A stretch of DNA of 64,000 nucleotides from JABDIP01 sp965237625 (GCA_965237625.1 CBDEGD010000046.1:167912-231911); one strand, 5' to 3'; shown: positions 8,477 through 17,993, numbered from the stretch's first letter. Notes: generated by a model from the letters alone, not told the origin. Translations and numbers: made by a program.

Positions 8477-8597
8477 ACAGTAGGCAGTGCGGCAGGCCCC
8501 TCGTCATTATGGCGGCGGGTCGGAAGGGACAGCAGGAAGCTATCCCGTCGCACCGACCCAGGAAGGGTCGGGACACTTCATGTAGAAGGAACGACCA

Positions 8598-9410
8598 ATG
8601 CCCACAGTCACAACGAATACAGGCGCGAACACCGCCCTGCGTTTCCTCAACATCAACGACATGAACACCCGCAGCTCGATCGGCAAGCTGTCGAGCGGCT
8701 CGCGGATCGTGAAGGCGTCGGACGATGCCGCGTCGTTGGCGATTTCGACAAACCTGAAAGCCGACATCGTCGTGCTGCGTCAGTCGGCGACCAACGCCGC
8801 CAACGGTACGGCCGTCGTTCAGGTTGCCGATGGTGGTCTGGCCCGTATCTCCGACATCCTGGCTCGGATGAAGGCACTGGCCACGCAGGCCCTGTCGGGC
8901 TCGGTGGATGCCACCAGCCGGGGTTACATCAACTCCGAGTTCACCCAGCTCCGCGACGAAATCACCTCCATCGCCGAGCAGACGGAGTTCAACGGTACCG
9001 AACTGCTCAGCGTCTCGGCGACGATCAACTTCATGGTCGGCCGTGCCGCCGCGGAGTCGATCGCAGTCAACACCGTGATCAACACGGCGACCGGCCTTGG
9101 CGTGAATGCCAACACCGTTACCACCGTCACTACGGCGACCTCCTCGCTGACGACGATCACGGCCGCGATCAATACGGTCAACAGCAACCGGGCGACGTTC
9201 GGCTCCTATATGTCGCGCTTCGACTTCCGGGCGCAGAACATCGATACCCAGATCGAGAACATCGATGCGGCCAAATCGGCCCTTCTGGATACCGATATTG
9301 CGGCCGAGATGACCAAGTTCACCTCGGCCCAGGTGTTGATGCAGGCGAACGTGGCGATGTTGGCTCAGGCCAACCAGTTGCCGCAGAACCTGCTGCGGCT
9401 CCTGAACTAA
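8598..9410 (+). CDS. Flagellin 2
   Basis: A second 270-residue flagellin, clearly a duplicate of the first. The N- and C-terminal helices are almost identical (GKLSSGSRIVKASDDAASLAI; ANVAMLAQANQLPQNLLRLL), while the middle 150-200 differs but is again Thr/Ser/Val-rich. It has its own sigma-54-like promoter and tandem activator-type sites upstream. A GC hairpin follows 22 bp after the stop. Two equal-length flagellins may make a mixed or segmented filament. Confidence 0.95.
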   Translation: MPTVTTNTGANTALRFLNINDMNTRSSIGKLSSGSRIVKASDDAASLAISTNLKADIVVLRQSATNAANGTAVVQVADGGLARISDILARMKALATQALSGSVDATSRGYINSEFTQLRDEITSIAEQTEFNGTELLSVSATINFMVGRAAAESIAVNTVINTATGLGVNANTVTTVTTATSSLTTITAAINTVNSNRATFGSYMSRFDFRAQNIDTQIENIDAAKSALLDTDIAAEMTKFTSAQVLMQANVAMLAQANQLPQNLLRLLN

Positions 9411-9432
9411 GAGCTGGAGCCTTAATGCCTCG

Positions 9433-9457
9433 GGGAGGGCGCCTCGCGCGTCCTCCC
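9433..9457 (+). terminator. GC-rich hairpin after flagellin 2
   Basis: A 10-bp stem (GGGAGGGCGC with GCGCGTCCTCCC, one G-T pair) and a 5-base loop lie 22 bp after the stop. No T run follows, so it may stabilise the flagellin mRNA or attenuate read-through into flaG rather than end transcription fully. Confidence 0.45.
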
Positions 9458-9533
9458 GTCTGGCCCCGCCGGCCTTGCCACTACTGCGGCGATGACGGCA
9501 CCGACAGGGGCCCTGACGAGAGGAGGGGTTACG

Positions 9534-9962
9534 ATGACCGAGATACCGCAAAATACACTGGCCGCCCGCGTCGTCGCAACGCCGAGCCCCGCCAGTCGCA
9601 AGGCACCGGCGCCGACGCCGGCCGCCTCGACACGGGTCCAGGCGCCGGCAACGGTACGGGCAGAGACGACGGGGGACACCGGAGCGGCAGACAAAGCCGA
9701 AGCGCCGGCCGCCACCGTCGATACTGTCTCCACCAACGTGTCGAGCGCCGTCGAGCCCTTGAGCCCGACCGGCCCGACCCGGGTGACTGCCTATTCCGAC
9801 GCATCTTCCGGACGCTATGTGATCCAGGTGCGCGAGGCGGAAAGCAACGATGTGATCAACCAGTATCCGCCCAAGGAGTTGCTGCGCTTCTATGCCGCGG
9901 CGCGAGATGCGCTGGAACAGGCGGTCGAGCGATCGGCCAAGGCAAGGGATGTGAGCGCCTAG
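9534..9962 (+). CDS. flaG: FlaG-family flagellar protein
   Basis: FlaG-family proteins affect filament length and are usually encoded between flagellin and fliD, as here. The 142-residue product has a disordered Ala/Pro/Thr-rich N-terminal half and a C-terminal FlaG-like core (about 85-130) with VIQVREAESNDVINQYPPKE. The ATG at 9534 is chosen because AGGAGG precedes it; an in-frame ATG 42 bases upstream has no such site. fliD starts 72 bp downstream. Confidence 0.8.
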   Translation: MTEIPQNTLAARVVATPSPASRKAPAPTPAASTRVQAPATVRAETTGDTGAADKAEAPAATVDTVSTNVSSAVEPLSPTGPTRVTAYSDASSGRYVIQVREAESNDVINQYPPKELLRFYAAARDALEQAVERSAKARDVSA

Positions 9963-10034
9963 CGGGCGCCTTCAATAGCCGGACCGGGCCCGTTGCCGCA
10001 GGCCGGTCGATTACCGTGACCAGGAGTATGGGTG

Positions 10035-11759
10035 ATGGATGAAATCAACGGCGTCGGCTCATTGAGTCTTGCCAACGGATCGCCGACCTTCTTCGGCGGT
10101 CAGTCCGGCTTCGATACCGAGGCGCTGATCAATGCGCTGGTCCAGGTGCGCGAGCTGCCGGCGATCAAGGTCGAATCCCGCATCACCCGGAACCAGGCCA
10201 AGATCGCCGCCTTCAACGATATGAAGTCAGGCCTCTCCGCCATGTCGTCGGCCCTGAACGGGTTGCGCAACCCGCCCGGCTTCTTCGGCGGCCAGTCGAA
10301 TGTCTTCCAGGCGAAGAGCGTGTTCGTGAGCGGCGGGAGTGCCGACCCGACGACCGTGGTCGCGGTGACGGTCGATGGCACCGCCGCGATCGGAAACTTC
10401 GACCTGACGGTGAACCGGCTTGCCAAGGCCGAGAAGTTCATCGCCACCACCGCCGCCGATACCAACGCGCTGGGCTATTCGGGAACGATCTCGGTCGGCC
10501 TGAATTCCGCCGACTACACGGCGACCGATGTGGCCATCGATGCCGGCGATACGATCTTAGACATCCGCGACAAATTCAATGCCGCTTCCACCGCAACCGG
10601 CGTCAGCGCCGCGGTGATCCAAACCAGCTCGGACCCGGCAAACCCAAGCTACGAGCTGGTTCTGTCCGGCGCCGAAACCGCTCTCGACATCAACTATTCC
10701 GACACTGTCGGGACGCTGATCTCCGGCGGCTCGATGGCGAAGTCGCCGCTGCAGGGGGCCGAGACGGCACAAATCGTCATCGATGGGGTGACTGTCGAGC
10801 GCACCAGCAATGAGATCGACGACGTTTTGGACGGCGTCACTTTCACGTTGCTGCGCGAGCAGCCGGGCGAGAAGATCTCCGTGGAGGTCGGCACCAACCT
10901 CAACAGCGTCAAGGACAAGATTGTCGAATTCGTCAACGCCTATAACGAGTTCCGGGCCTTCGTCGAAACCCAGCAGGTTGTCGCCGAGGATGGCGCGGTC
11001 GGCGATTCAGCGGCGCTGTTCGGCAACGGCACCCTGCGCTCGGCCATGGGCGATGTCGCGTTGGAGCTTTCCCGGGCCGTCGGCGGCGTCGGCGGGCTGA
11101 GCACCCTGGCCGAGATCGGCATCACTTTCGACAGCAGCAACCGCCTGTCGATCGACGACACGATCCTCGACGATGCGCTGCTGACCAGGATCGAGGAAGT
11201 GCGCGACATCTTCGAGTTCCGCTTCACCGCAAGCTCGACGGAATTGCAGGTGCTGTCCCATGAGGGCGACTCCGACATCTCGTCCTTCGACATCCAGTTC
11301 GATAATCTGAACGCCGACGGATCCGGCATCACGGTTTCGAACCTGCTTGATTCAAGCGGTGCGCCGCTGGCCGGTGACGCCAATCCGTTCACCGTCGACG
11401 GCAATACGCTGATCGGCAAGGACGGAACGGCGTTCGAGGGGCTGAAGCTGGTCTATACCGGCACCGCCACCGGCGAGACGGTCAGCGTGAGCGGCGTCTC
11501 CCAGGGCATCGCCGACCGGCTGTACAACCGGGTCGAGGAGATTGTCGACCTCGACGGCCCGATCAATCAGGAAATCGTCAGCCTGGATACGCGCAACGTT
11601 GAATTGGAAGAGGAGATCCTCCGGCTCGAGCAGCGCATCGAGGATTACCGCTTCTTCCTGATCGAGCGCTTCGCCGCGCTGGAAACGGCATTGGCGGTCA
11701 GCAACAGCCTCAGCAACCAGATAACGTCCATCGCCGATTCCCTCAACAGCGACAACTAG
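10035..11759 (+). CDS. fliD: Flagellar filament cap protein FliD
   Basis: FliD caps the filament tip and folds exported flagellin. The 574-residue product has the FliD N-terminal motif GFDTEALINALVQVRELPA (about 21-39), and the C-terminal FliD domain with coiled coil RIEDYRFFLIERFAALETAL near the end. AGGAG lies 8 bases before the ATG at 10035. It is part of the flaG-fliD-fliS cluster behind the flagellins. Confidence 0.94.
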   Translation: MDEINGVGSLSLANGSPTFFGGQSGFDTEALINALVQVRELPAIKVESRITRNQAKIAAFNDMKSGLSAMSSALNGLRNPPGFFGGQSNVFQAKSVFVSGGSADPTTVVAVTVDGTAAIGNFDLTVNRLAKAEKFIATTAADTNALGYSGTISVGLNSADYTATDVAIDAGDTILDIRDKFNAASTATGVSAAVIQTSSDPANPSYELVLSGAETALDINYSDTVGTLISGGSMAKSPLQGAETAQIVIDGVTVERTSNEIDDVLDGVTFTLLREQPGEKISVEVGTNLNSVKDKIVEFVNAYNEFRAFVETQQVVAEDGAVGDSAALFGNGTLRSAMGDVALELSRAVGGVGGLSTLAEIGITFDSSNRLSIDDTILDDALLTRIEEVRDIFEFRFTASSTELQVLSHEGDSDISSFDIQFDNLNADGSGITVSNLLDSSGAPLAGDANPFTVDGNTLIGKDGTAFEGLKLVYTGTATGETVSVSGVSQGIADRLYNRVEEIVDLDGPINQEIVSLDTRNVELEEEILRLEQRIEDYRFFLIERFAALETALAVSNSLSNQITSIADSLNSDN

Positions 11760-11799
11760 ACAACGACGACAACCAGGTCATCGCAGGAAGGACGCCCAG

Positions 11800-12255
11800 A
11801 TGAACGCCAATCGCAATGCATTGCAGAGCTATGGGCAGGCGGCGCAGATAGTGCCCGCCGGAACCCAGGTTGTGATGCTCTATGACGGCATCTTGAAATG
11901 CCTGTCCGATGCACGCTCGGCGATCGAAGAGAACCGCGTCGTCGACCGGTACAACGCTATCAAGAAAGCGTCGGACATCGTCAACGGCCTGAATGGCGGC
12001 CTCGATTTCGAGAATGGGGGCGACATCGCGCCGATGCTGGACCAGTTCTATAACTACGTCTTCTTCCGGCTGCAGCGGGCCTGCATGGAATCTTCCGTCG
12101 AAATCGTCGATGAGTTGACATCCAACGTCACGGAAATGCGAAGCGCTTGGGCGGCTGTTTCGGCGCAGCCCGAGGCGGCGCGTCCGACCACCCCGCGACC
12201 GCAGGACGAAGTGATCGACCCGGCCTTGTCCGGCGGCATCGCCGTCTCCGCCTGA
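11800..12255 (+). CDS. fliS: Flagellin chaperone FliS
   Basis: FliS binds the flagellin C-terminus in the cytoplasm and prevents premature polymerisation. The 151-residue product begins with the family pattern ALQSYGQAAQIV and VVMLYDGILKCL, and has the helical core NAIKKASDIVNGLNGGLDF. The C-terminal 30 residues are a Pro/Ala-rich tail beyond the usual four-helix bundle. It follows fliD by 40 bp and precedes the FlmG-like glycosyltransferase by 15 bp, suggesting one transcript. Confidence 0.92.
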   Translation: MNANRNALQSYGQAAQIVPAGTQVVMLYDGILKCLSDARSAIEENRVVDRYNAIKKASDIVNGLNGGLDFENGGDIAPMLDQFYNYVFFRLQRACMESSVEIVDELTSNVTEMRSAWAAVSAQPEAARPTTPRPQDEVIDPALSGGIAVSA

Positions 12256-12270
12256 CAGGAGATCTGAGAC

Positions 12271-14478
12271 ATGGCGAGCGGCAAGGCGAAGCAGCGCGAG
12301 CGCAAACGCAAGCAAACGGCCGTTGCCAGCCCGCCCGACCCGGCGACCATCGCCCGTAAATTGGCACAAGGCATGCAGCATGCGGAGGCCGGCGACCTGG
12401 CCGCCGCGGCACGGTGCCTGGCGGCCCTGAAAAAACAGGCGCCGCGCCATGCGGAGACCCGGCATGCGCTGGGTTATGTCCTGCATCTGCAAGGCCGTGA
12501 CGAAGCGGCGGTCGAGGAGTTGACCGGAGCTGTTGATCTCGAGCCGGCGGCCGCGGCGTATCGCAACAGCCTCGCGGTCGTGCTCCATCAGGCTGGGCGG
12601 TTGGAAGAGGCCGAGGTGCAACTCCGGGCGGCCATCGACAGCGAACCTGGGACTCCGGTATTCCAGTTCAATCTGGGCAATGTGCTGAAGGATAGCGGCA
12701 AGTTCGCCGATGCCGCGGCGCGTTATCGCAGGGCGCTGACGGCCCATCCCGACGATCCGGAAATCCTGAACAATCTCGGTATCGCGCTGACCCATTGCGA
12801 CGCGGCCGGTGACGCCATGGCGCTGTTCCGCCGCGCCGCCACATTGCGGCCCGACGACCCCCAGATTCCATACAATATGGGCCTGGCCTATCAGGAACTG
12901 GGCGATCCGGCCGCAGCCTTTGCGTCTTTCAACGCCAGCCTCGATGTGGATGAGGAGTATCATCACGCCGTTGCCGCGACGGCGCAGCTGCATGCCAATC
13001 AAGGCGCCATCGCCAAGTCGATCGCGACCTATCGCCGGCTGCTGGAGATACGGCCGGACGATTATGTCGCCATGCGTTCCATCGCCGAATTACTGCGCAC
13101 CACCAGCAATTTTCCCGAAGCCCGGCGATGGGTCGCGCGGATCGGCGAGCTGGCGCCGGATGATCCGGCCGCCGCCCGCATGATTGGCGGGATCCTGGCC
13201 GAGGAGAATGACACCGAGGGCGCGATCGCCGTCTATCGCCGCATTCTGGACCGGCACCCGGAGAAATTCGAAGTGTGGCTCGACCTCGGGCATCTGTTCA
13301 TCCTGATGGAACGGCTGGATGAGGCGCGCGATTGCATCGACCGGGTGGCCGCGATCGAACCTGAATCACCGCGGCTGTTCTACCTGCGCAGCATGATCGC
13401 CGACGCTGACGGCAATTTGGTCGACGCCGGCGTCTTGCAGGACGAATGTCTCCGGCTCGATCCGGACAACTACATCATGCGGTCCCATCGTGGCCGGCTC
13501 CATCTTGCGGTTGGAGAGCTCGAAGCCGGCATGGAGCTGTACGATTCCCGCTTCAAGGACAATTGCACTGCGATCGACGATCTGCCGGCCCCGCTATGGC
13601 GCGGCGAGCCGCTGGCCGGAAAGCGGCTGCTGATCGCCGCCGAACAGGGCGTGGGCGACGAGATCATCTTCGGAAGCTGTATTCCGGACGCCATCCGCGC
13701 GGCGGAGTCCTGCATCATCGAATGCGATCCCCGGCTGGTGCCGCTGTTTTCCCGTACATTTCCGGATGCCGAGGTGCACCCCTCACAGAAGAGTGTCGAC
13801 AACCGCTTCAACGTACGCTGGTACGGCTGGCTGTCCGACGACCGGAAACCGGACTACGCGATCCCCATCGGCAGCCTTCCGCGCTGGTTCCGCGGCAGCC
13901 TGGACAAGTTTCCCAAGCCCGGTGGCTATCTGACGGTCGATCCCGAGCGCGTTGCCTATTGGCGCCGTCGGCTGGACGCGATGGGGTCGGGACTCAAGGT
14001 CGGCCTGTGCTGGCGCAGCAGCGTTTCCGGGTTGGAGCGCAACCGGTTCTACACCAGCGTCGATGACTGGGCGCCCCTGTTCACCGCGCCGGGTGTTGTG
14101 CCGGTCAATCTGCAATACGACGATTGCCGTGCCGAGCTCGACCATGTGCGGTCGACCTTCGGCACCGACATCCGGACCATGCCGGATCTCGACCTCTATA
14201 ATGATTTCGACAACATGGCGGCGATGATGCGGGCGCTCGACGTGGTGGTCTCGGTCAGCACCATCATGCCTTACCTTGCCGCCGCGACCGGGCAGCAGGC
14301 GTTGGGCGTGTCGATTGGCCGTGACTGGACCCTGTTGGGCACCGACCGCTATCCCTGGCTGCCCGATTTGGTGCCGCTGATCCGGCCGTCGAGCGAAGAC
14401 TGGTCGGTGGTGATCGGCGAAATCGTGCGACGGATTGGCGCGATGGCAACCGATATTCGGACCGTCGACGCGGCCTGA
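12271..14478 (+). CDS. TPR-glycosyltransferase, FlmG-like flagellin glycosyltransferase
   Basis: The 735-residue product has a basic N-terminus, about ten tetratricopeptide repeats (roughly 25-420) and a C-terminal glycosyltransferase-like domain (about 440-720) with LLIAAEQGVGDEIIFGS, LKVGLCWRSS and a region around 660-690 with VSVSTIMPYLAAATGQQALG. This is the layout of Caulobacter FlmG, in which the TPR part binds flagellin and the catalytic part transfers pseudaminic acid. Its position directly after fliS and the presence of a pse pathway nearby support that role. Specificity is inferred. A second, frameshifted relative lies at 23590-25199. Confidence 0.8.
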   Translation: MASGKAKQRERKRKQTAVASPPDPATIARKLAQGMQHAEAGDLAAAARCLAALKKQAPRHAETRHALGYVLHLQGRDEAAVEELTGAVDLEPAAAAYRNSLAVVLHQAGRLEEAEVQLRAAIDSEPGTPVFQFNLGNVLKDSGKFADAAARYRRALTAHPDDPEILNNLGIALTHCDAAGDAMALFRRAATLRPDDPQIPYNMGLAYQELGDPAAAFASFNASLDVDEEYHHAVAATAQLHANQGAIAKSIATYRRLLEIRPDDYVAMRSIAELLRTTSNFPEARRWVARIGELAPDDPAAARMIGGILAEENDTEGAIAVYRRILDRHPEKFEVWLDLGHLFILMERLDEARDCIDRVAAIEPESPRLFYLRSMIADADGNLVDAGVLQDECLRLDPDNYIMRSHRGRLHLAVGELEAGMELYDSRFKDNCTAIDDLPAPLWRGEPLAGKRLLIAAEQGVGDEIIFGSCIPDAIRAAESCIIECDPRLVPLFSRTFPDAEVHPSQKSVDNRFNVRWYGWLSDDRKPDYAIPIGSLPRWFRGSLDKFPKPGGYLTVDPERVAYWRRRLDAMGSGLKVGLCWRSSVSGLERNRFYTSVDDWAPLFTAPGVVPVNLQYDDCRAELDHVRSTFGTDIRTMPDLDLYNDFDNMAAMMRALDVVVSVSTIMPYLAAATGQQALGVSIGRDWTLLGTDRYPWLPDLVPLIRPSSEDWSVVIGEIVRRIGAMATDIRTVDAA

Positions 14479-14567
14479 ACGCGCCAGCATCAGCCGCTCG
14501 CGCGCAAGTCGGCACCGGGCCGGTGCCGACTGAACGCCACGCTCTCATACCCCGAATTTACGCGAAA

Positions 14568-14586
14568 TTAACCAAACTGGCCTTCA
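14568..14586 (+). promoter_or_regulatory. 19-bp element upstream of the PhyH/TylF cassette
   Basis: TTAACCAAACTGGCCTTCA occurs 60 bp before the TTG start of the first dioxygenase. A copy with one change lies before pseB at 25358-25376. Both begin with a CtrA-like TTAACCA and both are preceded by TTACGCG. A shared promoter or operator is inferred. Confidence 0.4.
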
Positions 14587-14645
14587 TTCGGTGGTGGTGC
14601 CCGACGGTTTTTCAATGCCGTCTTGTAATCCGAAGGAACGCCTCT

Positions 14646-15587
14646 TTGATCCAGGCGACACTCGATCAGTTTCTCGAAAGCGGCTTCGCCGATCTGGGGC
14701 GCGTCATAGACCCGGCGGCATGCGCTTCTTTGCTCTCCGAGATTCGGCGGCGGCGCCAATTCGACGCCGACATGTTTCTCACCGAGCGCGCATTCATGGC
14801 CGACCCGCAGATGAAGGGCGTGAACCCGCGACCCGGCAGAAATCTGCTGGATGGGTTTCAGCAAGAACTGGATTGTGTCGAAGGACATGCGAGCCTTGGC
14901 CAATTGCTCACGGCGCTCCTGGGTTCGGGGTACACGATCCTCGACAAGAAGCTGGTCTGCGGGGTGCCCGAGCGTTGGATTCCGGACTGGCTGGTACGCC
15001 GGATCAAGGGCAACCCGGTCAATAATCTGGGCGCCTATGTGCGACCCGAATACCGCGACGTGACCTATTTCTACGGCATCGATTTTCATCAGGACATCAT
15101 CGACTGGTCGGGCCGCGAGGCGGATTTCGTGACGCTGTATGTCTATCTGCACGGCGTCGGACCCTCCGACGCGCCCTTGCAGTTGCTGTCGGACAGCCAC
15201 CGCCTTGGCGCAACGCGCTTTCCGCACCGGCTCGAGAAATCCGAAAATGGCGCCACCTGGTGGCGTTATGGCGGCGATGCCGAAGTGGCGATGGATTGCC
15301 GCCAGACCATGATGGTCGGCGGCGCCGGTTATGCCGCTCTATGGCATCCGTTCACACTCCATGGAACCCAGCCCCATGCCGGCGACAGCGAACGGATCTC
15401 CCTGCGCTATCTGATCGCCAAGAGTGACAACGCCCAGGATGCGTTCATCGACACGGTGAATGCGACCATCGCCGGCGCGTTGTCGATGTCCGATACCCGC
15501 GGCGATCTTGCCGAGGATGGCGCGCCGATCGTCCGGGGCAACGCAATCAATGCCGACGCACCGGAGAGCAGGGGCGGTGCCCTATGA
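14646..15587 (+). CDS. PhyH-family Fe(II)/2-oxoglutarate dioxygenase 1
   Basis: The 313-residue product resembles phytanoyl-CoA dioxygenase-type hydroxylases. Likely iron ligands are H148 and D150 (GIDFHQD) and H239 (FTLHGTQPH). The TTG start at 14646 is chosen because GAAGGAA precedes it by about 8 bases and because the upstream frame would overlap the putative promoter element. Its stop overlaps the next start (ATGA). It opens a four-gene cassette PhyH-TylF-PhyH-TylF behind the FlmG-like gene. A role in hydroxylating a flagellar or surface sugar is inferred from position; the substrate is unknown. Confidence 0.75.
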   Translation: MIQATLDQFLESGFADLGRVIDPAACASLLSEIRRRRQFDADMFLTERAFMADPQMKGVNPRPGRNLLDGFQQELDCVEGHASLGQLLTALLGSGYTILDKKLVCGVPERWIPDWLVRRIKGNPVNNLGAYVRPEYRDVTYFYGIDFHQDIIDWSGREADFVTLYVYLHGVGPSDAPLQLLSDSHRLGATRFPHRLEKSENGATWWRYGGDAEVAMDCRQTMMVGGAGYAALWHPFTLHGTQPHAGDSERISLRYLIAKSDNAQDAFIDTVNATIAGALSMSDTRGDLAEDGAPIVRGNAINADAPESRGGAL

Positions 15588-16333
15588 CCATCACCCGTTT
15601 GGAGCGTCATGGCGATGACGAGCGTGCGGTGCGCGCCTCGCTGGCAGCACTGCTGCAATCCTCGCCGATCCCACCGGCGGAGCTGATCGAGAATCTCGGC
15701 CTCTACGCGCCGCGGCAGGCACTCTCGCGGCTGCTGTTTTTTCATGAGCTTTACCGCCGCATCATCGACGTCCACGGCGTGGTGCTCGATTTCGGCACCC
15801 GCTACGGCCAGACCCTCAATCTGTGGCAGAACTTTCGCGGCATATACGAGCCGGTCAACTACAGCCGCCGGATCTATGGCTTCGACACCTTCGACGGCAT
15901 CGCCGGATCCGGCGCCCGGGACGGCGACGCGGTCGAGGCGAGCGACGGTTCCTACGGCGTGCCCCCGGACTATGAGTCTCATCTGGCGGACGTCACCGCG
16001 TGCCAACGCCAGCTCAACCCGCTGCCCCATGTCCAAATCTGCGAGGTCTACAAGGGCGACGCCCGTCAGACCCTCGCCGACCATCTTGCGGCGCATCCGG
16101 AAACCTTGGTGGCGCTGGCCTATTTCGACATGGATGCCTACGCGCCGACCCGCGACTGCCTGGAGATGATCCTGGACCGGCTGCCGGCCGGCGCGGTGAT
16201 CGGCTTCGACGAATTGTGCGACCCGGTATTCCCCGGCGAAACGATGGCATTCCTGGAGATGCTCGGCGACCGCCGCCTCAAGCTTCAACGTGTTCCCTAT
16301 GTCCCTGGCCCAGCCTTTGTGGTGATCGAATAG
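15584..16333 (+). CDS. TylF-like SAM-dependent methyltransferase 1
   Basis: The 249-residue product resembles the TylF/MycF sugar O-methyltransferase group: GVVLDFGTRYGQT (about 67-79) is the SAM-binding region, FDTFDG and LAYFDMDAYAPTRDCL supply the acidic metal/SAM residues seen in the family. It overlaps the dioxygenase upstream by 4 bases and is separated from the next dioxygenase by 2, so the cassette is translationally coupled. A sugar methyltransferase acting on a glycan is the best guess. Confidence 0.75.
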   Translation: MTITRLERHGDDERAVRASLAALLQSSPIPPAELIENLGLYAPRQALSRLLFFHELYRRIIDVHGVVLDFGTRYGQTLNLWQNFRGIYEPVNYSRRIYGFDTFDGIAGSGARDGDAVEASDGSYGVPPDYESHLADVTACQRQLNPLPHVQICEVYKGDARQTLADHLAAHPETLVALAYFDMDAYAPTRDCLEMILDRLPAGAVIGFDELCDPVFPGETMAFLEMLGDRRLKLQRVPYVPGPAFVVIE

Positions 16334-16335
16334 TC

Positions 16336-17235
16336 ATGCAGACACTCGCTCAAGAGACCTTCGTGCCGGCCTCGGTGGCCAGCTTTGAGATGCCCGTCGA
16401 GGAGATGACGGCGGATCGTCTGAAAAAGACCTTCAAGACCGAGGGCGCGGTGATCGTCCGCGGTTTGCTCGGCGATGCCCGGGTCGGTGAATTGCGTGAG
16501 GCGCTGCGCGGCATCATCTCAGGCCAGTACCGGCATGCGACAGGTCATGATCCCGATCCCGATGTCGATATCGACACGCTATTCAACGCTTTGTGCGCCA
16601 TCGACCGGCGGCTCGGCGCTCTGGTCTACGAGGCGGCGCGCGAAGTGCCGGCTTTCTATGCGCTGCTGATGCATCCCTGGGTGCAGGATGTGGTCAAGAC
16701 GGTTCTGGACGCCGAGATTCTGCAGATTCCGTACGACAAGGCGATGTTCCGCATCGACCGTCCGAACGAGCGCTGGTTCGAGTTCCACTGGCACCAGGAC
16801 TACACCTACAATCTGATGTCCGAGCCGACCGTGACGGTCTGGACCCCGCTGACCTCGGTCACGGAGGATATGGGGCCGCTGCACATCATTCCGCGCAGCC
16901 ATGGCCGTCTGCGCCGGGTCCGCCTGGAGCAGAAGCGTGATGCCGATGGCCGGCCGAAGCAGGCCAAGACGGCCGTGCTGGCCGATATCGACCCGGCGGA
17001 GCTGGATGCGCGCGCTGTGAAAGTGTGCCTGGAGCCTGGAGACGTGCTGTTCTTCCATCACCTTCTGCTGCATCGCAGCGGCCACAACCAGTCAAACCGG
17101 GCCCGGTGGAGCATGGTGCCGCGCTACGGCAACATGCTGGACACTGAAATGGTGGCCCGTGGCTGGACCATCGAGCGCACACCCGATTTCGCAACCCTCA
17201 AGTCGCTTCGGCCCGACGCCGTGGTCGAGGACTAA
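16336..17235 (+). CDS. PhyH-family Fe(II)/2-oxoglutarate dioxygenase 2
   Basis: The 299-residue product is a second PhyH-type hydroxylase, distinct from the first. Iron ligands are probably H153 and D155 (FHWHQDYTYN) with H246 (LLLHRSGHNQSNRARW); the Arg in the latter would bind 2-oxoglutarate. GPLHIIPRSHG is the usual core strand. It lies 2 bp after the first TylF-like gene and 4 bp before the second. Substrate unknown; context suggests glycan tailoring. Confidence 0.8.
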   Translation: MQTLAQETFVPASVASFEMPVEEMTADRLKKTFKTEGAVIVRGLLGDARVGELREALRGIISGQYRHATGHDPDPDVDIDTLFNALCAIDRRLGALVYEAAREVPAFYALLMHPWVQDVVKTVLDAEILQIPYDKAMFRIDRPNERWFEFHWHQDYTYNLMSEPTVTVWTPLTSVTEDMGPLHIIPRSHGRLRRVRLEQKRDADGRPKQAKTAVLADIDPAELDARAVKVCLEPGDVLFFHHLLLHRSGHNQSNRARWSMVPRYGNMLDTEMVARGWTIERTPDFATLKSLRPDAVVED

Positions 17236-17239
17236 CCCA

Positions 17240-17992
17240 ATGGGAGTTCCGGCCCGCAAGCCACCGCCGCCGGTCGCCGCCGGCATCGACGATCGATACG
17301 CCGCCCTGTTGCGGCGGCATACGGACGATCCGGACATCATCCACCAGCTCGGCGTCTTCGCCCGGCGCATGTATATGTCCAAGACGCTGGGGCATTTCGA
17401 GATCTACAAGCAGGTCGCCCACCTGCCCGGCGACGTCGTCGAATGCGGAGTCTACAAAGGCGAGTCGCTGCTGAACTTCGCCCGCTTCATGGAAATGCTG
17501 AACCCGGGCGATCGCAGCAAGGCGGTCATCGGCTTCGATCACTTCAAGGGTTTGCAGGATTTCACCGACCGCGATGGCGCCGCAGCCCATGTGGGCAATA
17601 CCGAGGGTGGCTGGAATCCAGACCACTTCGCCGGCACGCTGATGGAGCTGATCGACCTGTTCCACCAGGACAGCTTCGTGCCGCAGAAGCCGCGCATCCA
17701 GATCGTCGACGGCGATATCCGCGAGACTGCCGGGCGTTTCGTCGAGGATAATCCGGGCTTGCGGATCAGCCTGCTGCATCTCGATTGCGATCTCTACGAG
17801 CCGACCCTGGCGTCGCTCCAGGCCTTCTACCCGCGTATCGTCACCGGCGGCATCGTGCTGCTCGACGAGTATGGCATGCGCGAATGGCCCGGCGAATCCC
17901 AAGCACTGGACGAATATTTCGAGGGAAATCCTCCGGAAATCCGAAAGTTCGGCTGGCTCACCGCGCCCGGCGGCTGGTTCGTGAAGAGCTGA
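17240..17992 (+). CDS. TylF-family SAM-dependent methyltransferase 2
   Basis: The 250-residue product is a clearer TylF/MycF-type methyltransferase than its neighbour: GDVVECGVYKGESLLNFA (about 65-82) is the SAM site, IGFDHFKGL and LLHLDCDLYEPTLASLQAFYPR (given in part) match the family, and GGIVLLDEYG carries the second acidic site. It is the fourth gene of the dioxygenase/methyltransferase cassette. O-methylation of a sugar is likely; the acceptor is not known. Confidence 0.82.
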   Translation: MGVPARKPPPPVAAGIDDRYAALLRRHTDDPDIIHQLGVFARRMYMSKTLGHFEIYKQVAHLPGDVVECGVYKGESLLNFARFMEMLNPGDRSKAVIGFDHFKGLQDFTDRDGAAAHVGNTEGGWNPDHFAGTLMELIDLFHQDSFVPQKPRIQIVDGDIRETAGRFVEDNPGLRISLLHLDCDLYEPTLASLQAFYPRIVTGGIVLLDEYGMREWPGESQALDEYFEGNPPEIRKFGWLTAPGGWFVKS

Positions 17993-17993
17993 C

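Larger units (their letters stand above)
8288..8597. other. Control region between the two flagellins
   Basis: This 310-bp gap holds two tandem inverted repeats (8348-8384), a sigma-54-like promoter (8461-8476) and the flagellin 2 leader with the ribosome-binding site AAGGAA before 8598. No gene is evident. The separate promoter means the two flagellins can be expressed independently. Confidence 0.6.

Noticed and set aside
8294..10042. 582-codon plus-strand frame across flagellin 2 and flaG
   Set aside because: It is a frame-shifted reading of flagellin 2, whose own frame is unmistakable.
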